From Sphingomonadales bacterium (GTDB lineage: Bacteria > Pseudomonadota > Alphaproteobacteria > Sphingomonadales > Sphingomonadaceae), in NCBI GenBank assembly GCA_028871475.1, contig JAGWMZ010000009.1:97886-161885 (forward strand): a stretch of 64,000 nt of DNA, in the 5' to 3' direction. Positions within the stretch are counted from its first letter, which is position 1. Each line of letters opens with the position of its first letter. Below are positions 19,633-27,762 of the stretch, piece by piece. The notes beneath the pieces are model-generated. The model was given only the letters and a program-made list of their open reading frames with translations, was not told the DNA's origin and did not search any database. Made by a program: the position numbers and the translations under genes.

Positions 19633-20208
19633 TTACAGCTTCCCGAACTTAGCCTCATACCCGGCCACATCATCAGCAGCCAGAAACTTCGCCTGCTCCA
19701 CCCAATTGTCCCGCACAGGACGCCCGGCGAAAGTCCCCAACTGCGCGTCGATCTTGGCCAGATCAGCCTCGTTCCATGCCGCGATCTGCGCGAAGCTGAC
19801 CACGCCAAGCTCCTTCAGCCGCGCCGCCAGCTTGGGGCCCAGACCTTTGAGCCGCGTCAGATCATCCCCGGCCACGCCCTCGACCACCGGCGCCGTCACC
19901 TCTTCGACAACCTCGCCTTCATGGGCCGAGGCGACTTCCGCTGCCGCTGCCATGGCCGCCACATCGCCAAAACCGCCCAGGTCTACGCCGCTGGCGGCCA
20001 GCGGCGCAGCAACGCGCGCGGCGGCGCTGGGTGCGTCGATCAGCGCCTGATTGCGGCGGGCGGGACCGGCGCCTTCGTCCAGCACATCGGCGCTGCGATG
20101 GCGTTCGCGCGGGGGGGCCTTGCGGCCCCACAGCAGCCAGGCCACCAGCAGCCCCAGAACCAGCACCACGCCGATCACCAGCGCGTTTGTTTCGATTGTC
20201 GTCAGCAT
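19633..20208 (-). CDS. Membrane-anchored helix-hairpin-helix protein
   Basis: 191 residues from the ATG at 20208 (MLTTIETNALVIG). One N-terminal membrane segment (VIGVVLVLGLLVAWLLWG) is followed by an Ala/Pro-rich low-complexity linker. A C-terminal domain of about 65 residues begins GDDLTRLKGLGPKLAARLKELGVVSFAQIAAW. This is the HHH_5-like domain often fused to NADH-dehydrogenase subunit E or ribosomal proteins in alphaproteobacteria; GLGPKLAARLKELGV is the hairpin signature. The domain may bind nucleic acid or serve as a protein contact, and no function is established. It follows the OmpA-type gene by 16 bases, probably in one operon with the flippase. Confidence 0.75.
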   Translation of the reverse strand: MLTTIETNALVIGVVLVLGLLVAWLLWGRKAPPRERHRSADVLDEGAGPARRNQALIDAPSAAARVAAPLAASGVDLGGFGDVAAMAAAAEVASAHEGEVVEEVTAPVVEGVAGDDLTRLKGLGPKLAARLKELGVVSFAQIAAWNEADLAKIDAQLGTFAGRPVRDNWVEQAKFLAADDVAGYEAKFGKL

Positions 20209-20224
20209 TGTCAAAAGTCCTGTG

Positions 20225-21082
20225 TCAGCCCGCGCGACGGGCCCATGCCAGCCAGCCGATGCCCAGACCCACAGCATAGGTCAAGGCCGCCAAAACGCCT
20301 AGCTCCAGCCACAGCGGCATGACCATCAGCACATCCCCGCCGCGCGGCGGGTCGGCGCCAGGCATATCGACGATGGTGGGCTGCACGCTGACCGGGGCGA
20401 TCATGGCAAATTCGATGCGGCGGTTGGCGGGGTCCGCCGGGTCCAGCCCCGGCAGTCCGCGGCCCGAGCCCTGCCCGCGCGCGCGCAGTTCGGCGATGTC
20501 GATGCCGCGCTGGCCCAGCGCATTGCGTACCGCCAGCGCGCGTTCGAGCGAGAGGTTGAGGTTGAAAGTCTCATCGCCCCGCGCATCGGTATGGCCGGTG
20601 ATGGCGATCACGCTGCCCGCACATGGGCGCAGCGCCGCCGCCACCTCATCCAGGGCACGGCGGCTGCTCGGGCTGATGGCGGCGCTGTTGTCGTCAAAGC
20701 GCAGGACGCGGGTCTTGAGGATGGCCGACACATCCTGCGCGCAATCGGCGCCTCCGGCCTCCTGCAGGCCGCGCGTGTGCCGACTGACCCAGCGCACGCC
20801 GCCAATGCCCGGCACCTGGGCGACACGCTGCGCCAGAGCGGTCCGCTGCGCATCGGGCAGGCCGTCGCCGCCGCTCAGCGCCACATGGCGGGTCTGCCAG
20901 CCATGGCTGCTCTCGAAACTGGCCTGAACGCCCTGTCCTGCCAGAACCTTTGCCGTCTCCTGCTGCATCCGGGCGATCATGTCGCCACCCAGCAGCAGGT
21001 CATCGGCAACACCCAAACCAGCAGCCAGCACCAGCCCGCTCAACCCGACAGCCCAACGACCCAGGCTACCGGGCAGCGTCAT
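20225..21082 (-). CDS. OmpA-family protein with membrane segments at both ends
   Basis: 285 residues. There is an N-terminal hydrophobic segment (VGLSGLVLAAGLGVADDLLLGG), a region resembling a single BON-like alpha-beta unit, then an OmpA C-terminal peptidoglycan-binding domain: RVLRFDDNSAAISPSSRRALDEVA, ITGHTDARGDETFNLNLSLERALAV and the RGQGSGRGL region. Unusually, it ends with a second hydrophobic helix (LELGVLAALTYAVGLGIGWLAW). The start codon overlaps the flippase stop by one base (TGATG), so translation is coupled. It probably anchors peptidoglycan near an envelope polysaccharide system. The terminal membrane helix after the OmpA domain is atypical. Confidence 0.8.
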   Translation of the reverse strand: MTLPGSLGRWAVGLSGLVLAAGLGVADDLLLGGDMIARMQQETAKVLAGQGVQASFESSHGWQTRHVALSGGDGLPDAQRTALAQRVAQVPGIGGVRWVSRHTRGLQEAGGADCAQDVSAILKTRVLRFDDNSAAISPSSRRALDEVAAALRPCAGSVIAITGHTDARGDETFNLNLSLERALAVRNALGQRGIDIAELRARGQGSGRGLPGLDPADPANRRIEFAMIAPVSVQPTIVDMPGADPPRGGDVLMVMPLWLELGVLAALTYAVGLGIGWLAWARRAG

Positions 21083-22704
21083 CAGCGCACCGGGCGCAGG
21101 GTCGATGCGTCCTGCTTGCGGAACAGCACGCGATCATCCGGGCCAAAGCCGAAATGCCAGATGATGAGGCAATAGGTCGCCAGAATGGTCGGAACACCAA
21201 TGCCGACCTGCCACATATAGGGCAGCCAGTGGACCACCGCGACGCCGACCACCACTGCAGCGCCCGTTGCCGCCAGCAGCGGCCAGCGCCATGTGCTGAT
21301 CGGCAGCCCCAGCTTGCGGCCGAGCAGGCGCGATTTGACGATCGAGGAAATCGCCAGCGTCACCATCAGGGCGCCGGCTGCACTGCTTGCCTGATCCATC
21401 TCGTCGAGGCCGAAGGCGCGGTCGATGTACATGCCCGCCACGGTCAACACCGCCTGCAGGGCGATGGTGGCCAGTGAAATCCACAGATTGCGCATCGGGG
21501 TGATGTAGATCAGCGCCGCTTCGGAGACGACCGCCGTGGCCGCCCCCACTTCCGCGCCCAGCAGGAAACAGACGGCGCCCAGCCCGCCGATGAACTGCGG
21601 CCCCACCAGCGCCAGCACGCTTTCGCCCGGAATGCCCAGCGCCAGGGCAATGCCCAGCTGCGCCGCAGTGATCCAGAAGCCCACCTGGCACACTTGCCGC
21701 GCGATGGCGGGGAAATTGCGCTCACGCAGATTGCGGATGATGACCGGGCCCAGAATGGGCTCGAAGCTGGTCTTGAGCTTCTGGGGCAGGCTGGCGACCT
21801 GCTGGGCCACGTAATAGACGCCCACCGAGCTTGGCGAGGCGAACATGCCCAGAATCACCGTATCGAGCTTGCGCGTGCCCCATTCCACCGCGTCGGCCAC
21901 CGCCAGCGGCGCGGTCTGCAAGGCGAGGCGCCCGATGTCGAGCGGATGCGGCCGCCAGCGATGCGGCAGGCCATAAGACCGCACCAACGGCCAGAGCGCG
22001 GCCAACGCCGAGGCAAAGATCGAGATGATATAGGCCAGCGACAGGCCGCTTTCCTTCAGGCTGTCAAACCAGCCCCAGGTGCCCGCGATGTAGAACAGCC
22101 CCGCCGCGATCGAGAGCGACCATGGCTCCACGATGGAGCGCGCCCGTACCGTAGCCGCCACATCATAGCGATAGGCCAGCGCCGCCAGCGCAATGTCGCA
22201 AAAGGTGGTGGGGAAGATGGTGAGCACCAGCAGGCGATCGTAATCGGTATAGATGCCGCTGGGGAACATGGGGTCGGGCACGAGCCAGAGAAAGCTCGCG
22301 GTGGCGACCGCAATCATCATGGAGAGCAGAATGCCATCGGCCACGATATTGGCCGTATGCTGCTTTTCCTCGGCCAGACGCTGGGCAATGCCGCGCTTTT
22401 GCCCCAGCGTGCAAAGCTGCCCCGCCAGTTCCACGATGACCGTGGCATAGGCAAAGCGCCCCAGCGCTGCCGCGCCGTACAGACGCCCGGCAATGAACAG
22501 AAACGGCATGCGCGCGGCCAGCCGCAGCAGGAAGCCGAAGAAATTCGTCCGCCCGCCCTTGGCCAGCGCCGCCATGTCGCGCTGCCCATCACCCTGCGAG
22601 GCGGGCGACGGCGCGGAAGGAGTGAGGGTCACGGCATCAACCTCTGATCCCCCATCGGCCAAAGGGGTATGCGACGAGTCACTGGCGGAAACAGGATGGG
22701 GCAT
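21082..22704 (-). CDS. Polysaccharide flippase (Wzx/MurJ-like MOP superfamily)
   Basis: 540 residues. A hydrophilic, low-complexity N-terminus of about 45 residues precedes roughly 12-14 hydrophobic segments. The first is KGGRTNFFGFLLRLAARMPFLFIAGRLYGAAALGRFAYA, the usual opening of oligosaccharide flippases. WGTRKLDTVILGMFASPSSVGVYYVAQQV in the middle is also characteristic. Such proteins turn lipid-linked oligosaccharide units across the inner membrane for capsule, exopolysaccharide or O-antigen synthesis. No glycosyltransferases are nearby, so the substrate is unknown. Only four bases separate it from gpsA upstream, giving a possible five-gene run tsaD-gpsA-flippase-ompA-HHH. Confidence 0.85.
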   Translation of the reverse strand: MPHPVSASDSSHTPLADGGSEVDAVTLTPSAPSPASQGDGQRDMAALAKGGRTNFFGFLLRLAARMPFLFIAGRLYGAAALGRFAYATVIVELAGQLCTLGQKRGIAQRLAEEKQHTANIVADGILLSMMIAVATASFLWLVPDPMFPSGIYTDYDRLLVLTIFPTTFCDIALAALAYRYDVAATVRARSIVEPWSLSIAAGLFYIAGTWGWFDSLKESGLSLAYIISIFASALAALWPLVRSYGLPHRWRPHPLDIGRLALQTAPLAVADAVEWGTRKLDTVILGMFASPSSVGVYYVAQQVASLPQKLKTSFEPILGPVIIRNLRERNFPAIARQVCQVGFWITAAQLGIALALGIPGESVLALVGPQFIGGLGAVCFLLGAEVGAATAVVSEAALIYITPMRNLWISLATIALQAVLTVAGMYIDRAFGLDEMDQASSAAGALMVTLAISSIVKSRLLGRKLGLPISTWRWPLLAATGAAVVVGVAVVHWLPYMWQVGIGVPTILATYCLIIWHFGFGPDDRVLFRKQDASTLRPVR

Positions 22705-22708
22705 GAAA

Positions 22709-23740
22709 TTAGTCCGCCACCCCGAAACCTGACAATTCTGCCTTGAGCGGCCGCGCCAGAAGGCCGGTCACCACGGCATGGGCCGGCGCCTTGCCCGCCA
22801 GCAGGCGGCAGACCGCCTCGACAATGGGCATCGACACGCCAACCTTGCGGGCCAGCGCATCGAGCACCGGCGCGGTATGGGCGCCCTCGGCAACCGTTGC
22901 CTTGCCCGCCAGCGCCTCCTGCATCGTCAGCCCCTGCCCCAGCGCGCAGCCCAGCGCATAATTGCGGCTGGCCCGGCTGGCGCAGGTCAGCACCAGATCG
23001 CCCATGCCCGACAGGCCCGACAGCGTCTCCAGCCGCGCGCCCATCTTCACGCCAAAACGCGCCATTTCGGCATAGCCCCGCGCGATCAGCGCCGCACGGG
23101 CGTTTTCACCCAGCTGCAACCCCTCGACCACGCCGCAGGCAATCGCCAGCACATTCTTGACCGCCCCGCCGATCTCGGCGCCCACGATATCATCGGTGTA
23201 ATAGGGACGGAAGGCCGGCCGGGCCAACAGGGCCGAAAGGCGTGCCCATTGCTGCTGTCCACCCTCGCAGGCCAGCGTGATGGCGGTGGGCAGGCCCATG
23301 GCCACCTCACGCGCGAAGGTCGGGCCCGAGAGCACCGCCAAAGCGTCATGCGGGCACACATTGCGCGCGACCTGCGGCATCAGGCGGCCCGTGCCCGCCT
23401 CGATCCCCTTGGCGCACAGCACCAGATCGCGCGGAGCATCGCCCGCCGGCAAGCCCGACAGCACGGTGCCCAGATGCTGCGCCGGGCTGACCACCAGCAG
23501 CACCGGAAGGTGCGCCAGCCGCGCCATGTCACTGGTGGTGGCAATTTCGCGCGCCAATTGCACGCCCGGCAGATAACGGCTGTTGACGCGCGTATCGGCA
23601 ATCTCGTCGGCCAGCGCGCGGTCGCGCGCCCAGAGCATCACCGGCGTGCCATCGGCGGCCAGCATGGTGGCCAGCGCCGTGCCCCAGGCCCCCGCGCCGA
23701 TCACGCCGATCGCGGCCTCTGCACTCATGGCGCCGCTCAT
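22709..23740 (-). CDS. gpsA: Glycerol-3-phosphate dehydrogenase, NAD(P)-dependent
   Basis: 343 residues. It reduces dihydroxyacetone phosphate to sn-glycerol 3-phosphate for phospholipid synthesis in the cytoplasm. The N-terminal dinucleotide loop is [13 protein letters not shown], followed by [47 protein letters not shown], and the catalytic-lysine segment [36 protein letters not shown] are all in place. [25 protein letters not shown] is the substrate-binding signature. The start overlaps the tsaD stop by four bases. Confidence 0.97.
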   Translation of the reverse strand: MSGAMSAEAAIGVIGAGAWGTALATMLAADGTPVMLWARDRALADEIADTRVNSRYLPGVQLAREIATTSDMARLAHLPVLLVVSPAQHLGTVLSGLPAGDAPRDLVLCAKGIEAGTGRLMPQVARNVCPHDALAVLSGPTFAREVAMGLPTAITLACEGGQQQWARLSALLARPAFRPYYTDDIVGAEIGGAVKNVLAIACGVVEGLQLGENARAALIARGYAEMARFGVKMGARLETLSGLSGMGDLVLTCASRASRNYALGCALGQGLTMQEALAGKATVAEGAHTAPVLDALARKVGVSMPIVEAVCRLLAGKAPAHAVVTGLLARPLKAELSGFGVAD

Positions 23741-24783
23741 GCCTTCACTCCCGCGCCGCGCACCGGGCTGGCCTCAGGGTCCAGTGGCCAGCGTGGCCGG
23801 GCGGCCACGTCCAGCGGGTCGCTGTGCCCGGCAACGAAGCGTTCCAGCCCCGCCCAGGCGATCATGGCGGCATTGTCGGTGCACAGCGCAAGCGGCGGTG
23901 CGACAAAGCGCAGGCCGCGCGGGGCGGCCAGAGTTTCCAGACTGCCGCGAATCGCCTTGTTGGCCGCAACGCCCCCCGCCACGACCAGAGCATCGGCCCG
24001 GCCAAGCTGCTCGCCCAGCCCGTCCATGGCGTGCTTGAGCCGGTCGCTCACGCAGTCGATGGCAGCCTGCTGGAAAGCAGCGGCAATGTCGGCCTCGGCA
24101 TGAATGCCCGCGTCACGCGCGCGCATCACCGCGCTTTTGAGGCCGGCGAAGGAGAAATGCGGCTCACTGCTGCCCAACAGGGGGCGCGGCAGGGGCACGG
24201 CCCTGGCATCGCCTGTTGCCGCCAGACGTTCCACCGCCGGGCCACCGGGATAGCCAAGCCCCAGAATCTTGGCCGTCTTGTCGAAAGCCTCGCCCAGCGC
24301 ATCGTCGATGGTGGTCGCCAGCCGTCGATAGTGCCCCACGCCTTCCACCCACAATATCTGGCAATGCCCGCCGCTGACCAGCAACAGCAGGTAAGGAAAG
24401 GACAAAGCCTCATCCGCCAGTCGTGGCGAGAGCGCGTGCCCCTCCAGATGGTTGACCGCCACCAGCGGCTTGCCGGCCGCCATGGCCAGCGCCTTGCCCG
24501 TCACCAGCCCGACCATCACGCCGCCGATCAGCCCCGGCCCGGCGGTGGCGGCAATAGCATCGACATCGGCAAGGCACATGTCGGCATCGGCCAGCGTCGC
24601 CTCGATCATCGGCGCCAGACGCTCGGCATGAGCGCGCGCGGCGATCTCGGGCACCACGCCACCATAGGGGCGATGCTCCTCATCCTGACTGGCGATGCGT
24701 TGGGCAAGGATCACCCGGCCATCGCTGACCAGTGCCGCCGCCGTCTCATCACAGGAGGATTCGATGCCGAGAATGATCGTCAA
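23737..24783 (-). CDS. tsaD: tRNA N6-threonylcarbamoyladenosine transferase
   Basis: 348 residues if translation starts at the TTG at 24783 ([14 protein letters not shown]), which matches the usual family N-terminus. ATG codons at 24882 and 24888 would add about 33-35 residues encoded by three direct repeats and would leave almost no room for the hemC promoter. TsaD transfers threonylcarbamoyl to A37 of ANN-decoding tRNAs. The metal-binding [12 protein letters not shown], the [15 protein letters not shown] strand, the [26 protein letters not shown] loop, and [10 protein letters not shown] are visible. [13 protein letters not shown] and [16 protein letters not shown] complete the fold. It is divergent from hemC. 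Confidence 0.93.
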   Translation of the reverse strand: MTIILGIESSCDETAAALVSDGRVILAQRIASQDEEHRPYGGVVPEIAARAHAERLAPMIEATLADADMCLADVDAIAATAGPGLIGGVMVGLVTGKALAMAAGKPLVAVNHLEGHALSPRLADEALSFPYLLLLVSGGHCQILWVEGVGHYRRLATTIDDALGEAFDKTAKILGLGYPGGPAVERLAATGDARAVPLPRPLLGSSEPHFSFAGLKSAVMRARDAGIHAEADIAAAFQQAAIDCVSDRLKHAMDGLGEQLGRADALVVAGGVAANKAIRGSLETLAAPRGLRFVAPPLALCTDNAAMIAWAGLERFVAGHSDPLDVAARPRWPLDPEASPVRGAGVKA

Positions 24784-24792
24784 GACTTCGCG

Positions 24793-24848
24793 TTTCCCGA
24801 AAACAGGGCTTTTCCCGGAAACAAGGGGGGTATTTCCGAAAACAGGGG
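24793..24848. promoter_or_regulatory. Three direct repeats in the tsaD-hemC divergent region
   Basis: TTTCCCGAAAACAGGG at 24793, TTTCCCGGAAACAAGG at 24811 and TTTCCGAAAACAGGGG at 24833 are imperfect direct repeats with start spacings of 18 and 22 bases. They sit immediately upstream of the TTG start of tsaD. They look like a regulator-binding array or a slipped duplication. If tsaD starts at the upstream ATG they encode a PVFG-type peptide repeat instead. Confidence 0.45.
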
Positions 24849-24935
24849 GCTCAAGCGGCTTTCCCTTAGCGAGATTGCCCATTAGCACAAGTCACCATGC
24901 TTGTTACGAAGACAGCCTCGGGTGCCGCAGCCTTT

Positions 24936-25901
24936 ATGCCACATATGCCGTTTTTATATCCGCCGCTTTCCCGCCCTCTGCGCCTTGGCACCCGTGCCTC
25001 TCCGCTGGCCCTTGCCCAGGCCCATGAAACAAGACAACGCCTGATGGCCGCCCATGGCTGGGACGAGGATGCCATCACCATCGTGCCCGTCACCGCCAGC
25101 GGCGACAATGTGGCCGGATCGCTGGCGGCGGCCGGCGGCAAGGCGCTCTGGACCAAGGAATTCGACCAGTGGCTGCATGAGGGCGAGATCGATCTTGCCG
25201 TCCACAGCGCCAAGGATGTGGAAACGCTGCGCCCTGGTTTCCTGACGCTGGCCGCCGTGCTGCCGCGCGAGGATGTGCGCGATTGCCTGATCGGCGGCCC
25301 GGGCATCGCGGCGGGCAGCATCGAGGCCCTGCCTCATGGCGCGCGCCTTGGCACCAGCGCGCCGCGCCGCGCGGCCCAGGCGCTGCATCTGCGGCCCGAT
25401 CTGCGCATCGTGCCCATTCGCGGCAATGTCGCCACACGCCTTGGCAAGCTGGCCGCTGGCGAAGCCGATGCCACGCTGCTGGCCATGGCCGGGCTCAACC
25501 GGCTGGAGCAGACCGTCGGCACACCCCTGCCCGCTGAAACATGGCTGCCCGCGCCATCACAAGGCGCCATCGCCATCGAGGCGCGCAGCGATGATGCCAC
25601 CGTGCTGGGCCTGCTGAGCGCCATCGACGATGCGCCCAGCCATCAGGCCGTTCTGGCCGAGCGCGCCCTGCTCACCGCGCTGGGCGGCAATTGTCACAGC
25701 GCCATCTGCGTGCTCACCACCCGGCAGGAGGATGGACTGCATCTCGCCGCCGCGCTGCTCAGCCCCGACGGCGCCTATCGCGTCGCGGGCGAAACCCGGT
25801 TGACGGGAGATGAACGCGCGCCCGTCGCGGATCTGGCGGCCGACCTTCTGGCCCGCTCGCCCGAGGAGATCACCCGGCATTTCTCCGGCGCATCGGTGTG
25901 A
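24936..25901 (+). CDS. hemC: Porphobilinogen deaminase (hydroxymethylbilane synthase)
   Basis: 321 residues from the ATG at 24936; ATGs at 24897 and 24945 are alternatives and none has a clear Shine-Dalgarno sequence. It polymerises four porphobilinogens into hydroxymethylbilane in tetrapyrrole synthesis. RLGTRASPLALAQA is the N-terminal signature, LWTKEFDQWLHEGEIDLAVHSAKDV carries substrate-binding residues, and VPIRGNVATRLGKL contributes arginines. LGGNCHSAICV contains the cysteine that binds the dipyrromethane cofactor. It overlaps hemD by four bases. Confidence 0.96.
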   Translation: MPHMPFLYPPLSRPLRLGTRASPLALAQAHETRQRLMAAHGWDEDAITIVPVTASGDNVAGSLAAAGGKALWTKEFDQWLHEGEIDLAVHSAKDVETLRPGFLTLAAVLPREDVRDCLIGGPGIAAGSIEALPHGARLGTSAPRRAAQALHLRPDLRIVPIRGNVATRLGKLAAGEADATLLAMAGLNRLEQTVGTPLPAETWLPAPSQGAIAIEARSDDATVLGLLSAIDDAPSHQAVLAERALLTALGGNCHSAICVLTTRQEDGLHLAAALLSPDGAYRVAGETRLTGDERAPVADLAADLLARSPEEITRHFSGASV

Positions 25902-26608
25902 CCTTGCCTTTGCTGGTCCTGCGGCCGCAACCGGGGCATGATGCCACCGCCGCCGCGGCGCGGGATCTGGGGATCGAGGTCATCTCGGCCCCGCTCTTCA
26001 CCATCGAGCCCGTCGCGTGGGATGCCCCGCCCCCGCACAGCGTCGATGCGCTGCTGATCGGCAGCGCCAATGCCATCCGCCATGCCGGGCCGGCGCTGGC
26101 GGCCTATGCCGGAAAGCCGGTTCATGCCGTGGGCGAAAGCACGGCGCAGGCCGCCCGCGCCGCCGGCTTTGCGGTGACCAGCGTCGGCACGGGCGGACTG
26201 CAGCGTGTGCTGGAGGGCATCACTGGCGGCCGCTTGCTGCGTCTGGCGGGAGAAGAACGGCTGGCCCTGACCCCGCCCTCCGGCGTCAGCGTGACCGACC
26301 GGGTGGTCTATGCCGCCCGCCCACTGCCTATGCGCGATGAGGTGGCAAACATCATCCGCGCCCAACCGCCCGGCTCGCTGGTCGCCGCGCTGCATTCTGC
26401 TGCGGCGGCCAGCCATCTGGGCCGTGAAATGACGCGTCTTGATCTGCCGCGCGGCAATGTGCAACTTCTGGCACTGGGCCCGCGCATCGCCGCAGCGGCG
26501 GGCGAAGGCTGGGCGGCCATCCACACCTGCCCGGCGCCCGATGAACGCAGCCTTCTGGCGCTGGCCGCGCAACTGTGCCACACTCCGCCGCCGTGCGGGA
26601 GGGACTGA
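25898..26608 (+). CDS. hemD: Uroporphyrinogen-III synthase
   Basis: 236 residues from a GTG overlapping the hemC stop (GTGA). It cyclises hydroxymethylbilane with inversion of ring D. Sequence conservation in this family is low. The call rests on the two-lobed alpha-beta pattern (VLRPQPGHDATAAAARDLGIEVISAPLFTIEP at the start, LLIGSANAIRHAGPAL, VHAVGESTAQAARAAGF, then LHSAAAASHLGREM in the second lobe) and on its position directly after hemC. LALGPRIAAAAGEGWAAIHTCPAPDE at the end is the usual C-terminal element. Confidence 0.92.
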   Translation: MTLPLLVLRPQPGHDATAAAARDLGIEVISAPLFTIEPVAWDAPPPHSVDALLIGSANAIRHAGPALAAYAGKPVHAVGESTAQAARAAGFAVTSVGTGGLQRVLEGITGGRLLRLAGEERLALTPPSGVSVTDRVVYAARPLPMRDEVANIIRAQPPGSLVAALHSAAAASHLGREMTRLDLPRGNVQLLALGPRIAAAAGEGWAAIHTCPAPDERSLLALAAQLCHTPPPCGRD

Positions 26609-26612
26609 GAGT

Positions 26613-27533
26613 TTGAGCGAAGATTTTCCAGACCGGCCAAGGGTATCGCGCAGGCCGCGACGCTGGGGTGGGCTGATCGCCATGGGGCTGATCGGCTTTA
26701 TCGCGGGTGTCGGCGCCATGGGCAGCCTGGCCCATGAAGGGTGGCTGCGCCCCATCGGCATCGAGCCATGGTCGCTGACATGGGGGCCGCCGCCCCAGCC
26801 GGCACCGGCCACGCAAGCCTCCACCAATGCCATGGTCCAGACCCAGGGCGCCATGGAAGAGCGCGTGGCGGGCCTGGAAGCCAAACTCAACGAACTCGAT
26901 TCTGAAGCAGCGTCCGCCTCGGGCAACGCCGTGCGCGCCGAAGCGCTCCTGGTGGCCTTTGCCGCAAGGCGCGTGGTGGAACGCGGCGCTCCGCTCGGTT
27001 ATCTCGAAAGCCAGCTCAAGACCCGCTTCGGCGCCGCGCAGCCCGATGCCGTCACCACCATCACCACCTTTGCCCATGATCCCGTCACGCTCGACAGGCT
27101 GACCGCGCGGCTCGAGGCGCTTGGCCCCATGCTGGCCAAATCGCCCCCGACTGAAAGCGGTTGGGCCCGCGTGCGGCGCGAATTTTCCGAATTGTTCGTC
27201 CTCCACCACGAAGCGGCGACCTCGCCTGACCCGCGCCTGCGGCTCGACCATGCGCGGCTCTGCCTGCAGGAAGGCAAGGTCGATGATGCCATCGCCGACA
27301 TTCGCCTGATGCCGGGCGGCGCGCTGGCCAGTGATTGGATCGCCCAGGCCCAGCGCTATGCCACCGCTCAGCGCGCGCTGGACGCCATCGAAACCACCGC
27401 CCTGCTGGAGCCCAAGGCGCTGCGCGATGGCGCCGGGCGGGCGGTTGTTCAGCCAACGCCTGCGGATTCGCCTGCTCTGGCGACGCCAAGCCCGACGCCG
27501 GCGCCTGAGGCGAGTGGGGCGATTTCTTCTTAA
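26613..27533 (+). CDS. Mitofilin-like (COG4223-type) membrane protein
   Basis: 306 residues from a TTG at 26613, preceded by GGGAGGGA; this is the only start with a good ribosome site, four bases after hemD. A basic N-terminus, one membrane helix (WGGLIAMGLIGFIAGVGAMG), a probable coiled coil (MEERVAGLEAKLNELDSEA) and a helical C-terminal domain (LETQ-type YLESQLKTRFGAA...WARVRREFSELFVL) match the alphaproteobacterial protein usually found after hemD. That protein is the bacterial relative of mitochondrial Mic60/mitofilin, implicated in inner-membrane architecture and outer-membrane contacts. The last ~30 residues are Pro/Ala/Thr-rich low complexity. Confidence 0.8.
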   Translation: MSEDFPDRPRVSRRPRRWGGLIAMGLIGFIAGVGAMGSLAHEGWLRPIGIEPWSLTWGPPPQPAPATQASTNAMVQTQGAMEERVAGLEAKLNELDSEAASASGNAVRAEALLVAFAARRVVERGAPLGYLESQLKTRFGAAQPDAVTTITTFAHDPVTLDRLTARLEALGPMLAKSPPTESGWARVRREFSELFVLHHEAATSPDPRLRLDHARLCLQEGKVDDAIADIRLMPGGALASDWIAQAQRYATAQRALDAIETTALLEPKALRDGAGRAVVQPTPADSPALATPSPTPAPEASGAISS

Positions 27534-27542
27534 GATAAGGTA

Positions 27543-27758
27543 GAAGGTCTTGAGGGCGCCCAAGCCCTCAAACTCCCATATTGTCTTCCGACATTGAGGG
27601 AGCGCCAAGGGGAAAGGAAGTGCAACCTTCCTGCTGCCGGAGGCAATCATTCCCTGCGGGGGGGGGGAGAGGTTAGACGCATGGACAGGGTGCCACCGCC
27701 CCATCGCCGGAAGACGTGACGGGGGTGCAGGGGGCGATGGCCCCCTGCGTCAAACCTT
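27543..27758. repeat. 216-bp region with hairpin ends, architecture like elements A and B
   Basis: This gap between converging genes begins GAAGGTCTTGAGGGC and ends in the complement of CAAGGTTTGACGCAGGGGG. The left arm is a hairpin TTGAGGGC/GCCCTCAA followed by ACTCCC; the right arm is a 9-bp stem GCAGGGGGC/GCCCCCTGC with a GATG loop. An inner inverted repeat GTCTTCCG (27583-27590) / CGGAAGAC (27708-27715) is nested inside, and a run of ten G lies near 27660. Length and layout match copies A and B but the sequence does not, so membership in the same class is inference. Confidence 0.5.
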
Positions 27759-27762
27759 GTTC

